A stretch of 64,000 bases of DNA, taken from positions 248,001 through 312,000 of the forward strand of contig JAHVJD010000005.1 of assembly GCA_019801415.1 (NCBI GenBank), in the 5' to 3' direction. A program made the translations under genes and the position numbers. The stretch comes from Nocardioides marinus (GTDB taxonomy: Bacteria > Pseudomonadota > Alphaproteobacteria > Rhodobacterales > Rhodobacteraceae). Below the pieces are notes generated by a model. That model ran no database searches and was not told the origin of the DNA. It worked only from the letters and a program-made list of their open reading frames with translations. Positions 61,412 through 64,000 of this stretch are shown here, in pieces (position 1 is the first letter of the stretch; each line of letters begins with the position of its first letter).

Positions 61412-62431
61412 ATGACCGAGTTAAAACAACTCCCCCTTCAGGAAATCAGGGACCTCGCCCTGTCGGTGCTCGAACGCTCAGGGTATGGCGAGGACCACGC
61501 CCGCGCCATCGCCGATATGCTGTATACCTGTCAGCTGGATGATTGTCAGTCGCATGGCCTGTTCCGTCTCTTCATGTGTCAGCAAACCATGGATGCCGGC
61601 AAGATCGACGGCCACGTCCAGCCCCGCATCAGCACCGGGGAAACGGCAATCGTCCGGGCAGACGCCCAGCGCGGCATGTCGCTGCTTGCACTGGAGCAGG
61701 CAATGCCCGAACTCATCGCCAAAGCCCGCAAACATGGGATCGCCGCGCTTGCGATCAACAATTGTTTCCACTTCTCCGCGCTCTGGCCGGAAGTGGAGCG
61801 CCTGTCCGCGGCCGGTCTGGCAGGCCTGGCGATGGTGCCCAGCCATTCCTGGGTAGCGCCAGCCGGCGGGACCCGCGGCAGCCTTGGCACCAACCCGATT
61901 GCCTTCTCCTGGCCGCGCGCGGGCAAAGATCCGTTCACCTTCGATTTTGCGACCAGCGGTTTTGCACGCGGTGAAATCGAACTGTACAAACGCGCGGGCA
62001 AACCCCTCCCCGAGGGCGTTGCGATCGACAAGGACGGCAAGCCGACCACCGATCCGCAGGCCGCGCTGGATGGGGCAATGCTGACGTTCGGCGGCTACAA
62101 GGGGTCTGCCCTGTCCATCATGATCGAGCTAATGGCTGGCCCGCTGATTGACGATCTGACGAGCCTGGAAAGCATGGAATTCGCCGAAGGCACTGGCGGC
62201 GCGCCGTACCACGGCGAGATCATTCTGGCCTTTGATCCCGAGCACTTCAGCGCAGGCCGCACCGCCGAGAACGATGCCCGCGCAGAACGGCTTTTCGCCG
62301 ATATTATCGACCAGGGCGCACGGCTGCCCTCGCAGCGCCGCTTCGCGGCCCGCGCGCGCAACCTGGACCGCGGCTACGTGGAAATCCCGCAGGCCCTGTA
62401 CGATGACCTCATTGCCCTGACCGGTGCCTGA
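61412..62431 (+). CDS. Ldh-family (malate/lactate dehydrogenase-like) delta-1-pyrroline-2-carboxylate reductase type
   Basis: A 339-residue NAD(P)H-dependent oxidoreductase of the LDH2/MDHG2 fold. Motifs are LDDCQSHGLFRL with the catalytic His, NNCFHFSALWPEVE, GGTRGSLGTNPIAFSWP and FDFATSGFARGEIEL. In many proteobacteria this branch reduces delta-1-pyrroline-2-carboxylate to L-proline, or the piperidine analogue. Its neighbour at 62497 belongs to the family whose dehydratases make exactly that imine. The start is the ATG 24 bp after the GntR operator; GGAG precedes it. Confidence 0.85.
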   Translation: MTELKQLPLQEIRDLALSVLERSGYGEDHARAIADMLYTCQLDDCQSHGLFRLFMCQQTMDAGKIDGHVQPRISTGETAIVRADAQRGMSLLALEQAMPELIAKARKHGIAALAINNCFHFSALWPEVERLSAAGLAGLAMVPSHSWVAPAGGTRGSLGTNPIAFSWPRAGKDPFTFDFATSGFARGEIELYKRAGKPLPEGVAIDKDGKPTTDPQAALDGAMLTFGGYKGSALSIMIELMAGPLIDDLTSLESMEFAEGTGGAPYHGEIILAFDPEHFSAGRTAENDARAERLFADIIDQGARLPSQRRFAARARNLDRGYVEIPQALYDDLIALTGA

Positions 62432-62441
62432 TCAAAACGAA

Positions 62442-62468
62442 GGGGAGGCTGAACGGATCAGCCTCCCC
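62442..62468. terminator. Terminator between convergent reductase and racemase-family genes
   Basis: An 11-bp stem GGGGAGGCTGA / TCAGCCTCCCC with a 5-base loop, between two convergent stops. No T-run. Confidence 0.6.
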
Positions 62469-62496
62469 GACAGGCCTTGCAACCAGACTTTGGCGC

Positions 62497-63522
62497 TCAG
62501 GCGCCCCAAGTGTCCGACAGGCGATAGCCACCCGGCCAAGGATCATCCGGGTCCAGCATATGCTGGTGAATTCCCGTAACCCAACCACGACCACTGATTT
62601 CCGGCACGATTGCATCGCGGCCGCCCACCTTGGCCGGTTCGACGATGCGCCCGGAAAACCGGGACCCGATGATCGACACCGCGTCAAACGTCTGACCAAT
62701 CTTCAACTGACCGCGCGCCGCCATCAGCGCCATGCGCGCAGACACGGCAGTGCCTGTCGGTGAGCGGTCGACCTTGCCCGGCTGGATCGCCACAGCCGAC
62801 TTTCCGCTGAAACCGGTCTCCGTCTTGCTGAGAGGGCCGCAGAACGCGCAGAACGAGATGTGATCCCAGTCAGGGTTCTCCGGGTGGCTGAAGCCCAGTT
62901 GCTCATTGGCGGAATCGGTGATCCGCACCCCCAGGCGGGCAATCTCCTTGGCCTCGGATTCAACGATGTCAAATCCCAGCGCCTGCGCATCCACCACCAC
63001 GAAACTGTCGCCACCATAGGCCGTATCCACCGTGATCGTGCCCAGCCCGTCAACCTCAAGCGGGACCTGGATCTTGTCGGCAAAGCTCGGCAGATTCTGC
63101 ACGAAGATGCGTTCCGCCTTGCCGTTCCGGCACTCAGCACGCACACGCACCAGTCCTCCCGGGGCCTGCAGCACCATGTGGGTTTCCGGTTCCTGCATCG
63201 GCACCAAGCCCCCGTCCAGCAGCACGGTCGAGACGCAAATCGAATTGGACCCCGACATGGGCGGCGTGTCTTCCGGCTCCATGATGATCCAGGCGGCGAT
63301 TGCCTCCGGGTGCTTTGGCGGCACCAGCAAGTTTACATGGCGAAAGACGCCGCCACGCGGCTCATTCAGCACGAAGTTGCGCAGGGTCTCATCCTGCGCG
63401 ATGAACTTGCGCTGCTCCCACAGGGTCTCTCCCGGCGGCGGCAACACCCCACCGACAATGACATCCCCGACCTCACCTTCGGCATGGGCTGAAATCACAT
63501 GTATGGTCTTTGTGCTACGCAT
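62497..63522 (-). CDS. Proline racemase family protein, Ser/Thr active-site variant
   Basis: A 341-residue member of the proline racemase/hydroxyproline epimerase/trans-3-hydroxyproline dehydratase family. The first active-site segment is [13 protein letters not shown], with Ser where racemases have Cys; the second is [14 protein letters not shown], with Thr where racemases and epimerases have Cys. A Thr at the second site is typical of trans-3-hydroxy-L-proline dehydratases, which form delta-1-pyrroline-2-carboxylate. The adjacent reductase fits that product, while the D-amino-acid-type oxidase at 63538 would suit a hydroxyproline epimerase. A two-thiol racemase mechanism is not possible here. 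Confidence 0.85.
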   Translation of the reverse strand: MRSTKTIHVISAHAEGEVGDVIVGGVLPPPGETLWEQRKFIAQDETLRNFVLNEPRGGVFRHVNLLVPPKHPEAIAAWIIMEPEDTPPMSGSNSICVSTVLLDGGLVPMQEPETHMVLQAPGGLVRVRAECRNGKAERIFVQNLPSFADKIQVPLEVDGLGTITVDTAYGGDSFVVVDAQALGFDIVESEAKEIARLGVRITDSANEQLGFSHPENPDWDHISFCAFCGPLSKTETGFSGKSAVAIQPGKVDRSPTGTAVSARMALMAARGQLKIGQTFDAVSIIGSRFSGRIVEPAKVGGRDAIVPEISGRGWVTGIHQHMLDPDDPWPGGYRLSDTWGA

Positions 63523-63537
63523 TTTCTGCTCCCTTAA

Positions 63538-64000
63538 TCAAAATCGGTCGGCCCTGTAGGGGTGAAGCGGAATGGCGCACGAGCCGCCCGCCACGACGTC
63601 GCGCACCAGTTCAGCGGTGGCGGCGGACTGCGTGAGCCCCAGGTGCCCATGTCCGAAAGCGTAGATCACGTTGGCCGCCTTCGGGGATTGCCCGATGACA
63701 GGAAGCGTATCCGGTATCGACGGGCGGAACCCCATCCAGCGGACCCCGCCTGTTGTCTTGAGCCCCGGCAGGAACCGGGCCGCTTTTTGCAACAGCACAT
63801 CCGCGCGCTTGTAATTGGGCGGCAGTTTGAGCCCGCCGAGTTCAACCGCACCGCCCACACGCACACCGCCATTGATGCGGCTGACAACGAATCCGTGCGC
63901 CCCGAATGTCAGATGAGTGCGGACGTCGAATGCCCCGGCAGGCAAAGTGGTATTGTACCCACGCTCGGTCTCCAGCGGGATGCGGTCCCCCAGGGTGCGC
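63538..64000 (-). CDS. FAD-dependent D-amino acid dehydrogenase/oxidase (DadA-like), partial
   Basis: The C-terminal end of a DadA-type flavoprotein; the rest lies beyond the window's right edge. Read in the minus frame from 63999, the fragment opens RTLGDRIPLETERGYN, then has RINGGVRVGGAVELGG, GFRPSIPDTLPVIG and AFGHGHLGLTQSAATAELV, all hallmarks of the family's C-terminal FAD/substrate region. It should oxidise a D-amino or D-imino acid such as D-hydroxyproline. It sits 15 bp after the racemase-family gene, so the two are probably co-transcribed in one catabolic set. Confidence 0.87.
   Translation of the reverse strand, partial: RTLGDRIPLETERGYNTTLPAGAFDVRTHLTFGAHGFVVSRINGGVRVGGAVELGGLKLPPNYKRADVLLQKAARFLPGLKTTGGVRWMGFRPSIPDTLPVIGQSPKAANVIYAFGHGHLGLTQSAATAELVRDVVAGGSCAIPLHPYRADRF

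Overview
The window is GC-rich, gene-dense DNA from a Gram-negative bacterium. The gene set points to an alphaproteobacterium of the Rhodobacteraceae (Roseobacter group): a six-gene glycerol ABC transporter of the rhizobial GlpVSTPQU kind, a TamA/TamB pair, a proteobacterial glucokinase and a hydroxyproline-type catabolic cluster. This placement is inference from gene content and style; no rRNA or other strong marker lies in the window.

Region by region. Bases 1-14,600 are mostly housekeeping: truA, a NYN-domain protein, an orphan gcvH, a glutamine-synthetase-family ligase divergent from an IclR regulator, a GAPDH-family enzyme, a small membrane protein and HTH regulator, the outer-membrane assembly pair tamA-tamB, and glk. 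Bases 14,600-41,700 hold a large cell-surface or secondary-metabolite locus. Its flanks are exopolysaccharide genes: GT2, WecG-type and GT4 glycosyltransferases, a Wzy-like polymerase, a Wzx-like flippase, a Wzz-like chain-length protein, a CpsD-like ATPase and a priming sugar-phosphate transferase. In its centre is one tightly coupled operon (18,364-35,439) in which every junction is a 4-base stop/start overlap or nearly so: a KS-AT-KR-DH-ACP-TE polyketide synthase, a GT2, an NRPS with an N-terminal formyltransferase domain and a luciferase-like monooxygenase spliced into its adenylation domain, a phosphopantetheinyl transferase, two related SGNH-type proteins (one fused to a glycosidase-like domain), and another GT2. 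The simplest reading is a glycan, or glycosylated product, carrying a short formyl-aminoacyl-polyketide group. This is the most interesting system in the window.

Bases 42,000-48,900 carry an AraC regulator, a divergent DgoK-like kinase, two small enzymes of uncertain role, a glycine-rich repeat protein with a duplicated terminal motif, and an RlmL-type rRNA methyltransferase. Bases 49,182-55,213 are the complete glycerol ABC transporter operon. A BlaI/M56-peptidase pair and a tRNA-Gln(TTG) with a clear promoter follow. An AhpD-like protein and a TetR regulator diverge from two tandem copies of one palindromic operator.

Bases 58,966-64,000 look like catabolism of hydroxyproline or related imino/D-amino acids: a ketoglutarate-semialdehyde-type dehydrogenase, a GntR regulator, a pyrroline-2-carboxylate reductase-type enzyme, a proline-racemase-family enzyme with a Ser/Thr active-site pair, and a DadA-like oxidase cut by the window edge. 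The same palindrome occurs upstream of the aldehyde dehydrogenase and in the gntR/reductase divergent region, so GntR probably controls both.
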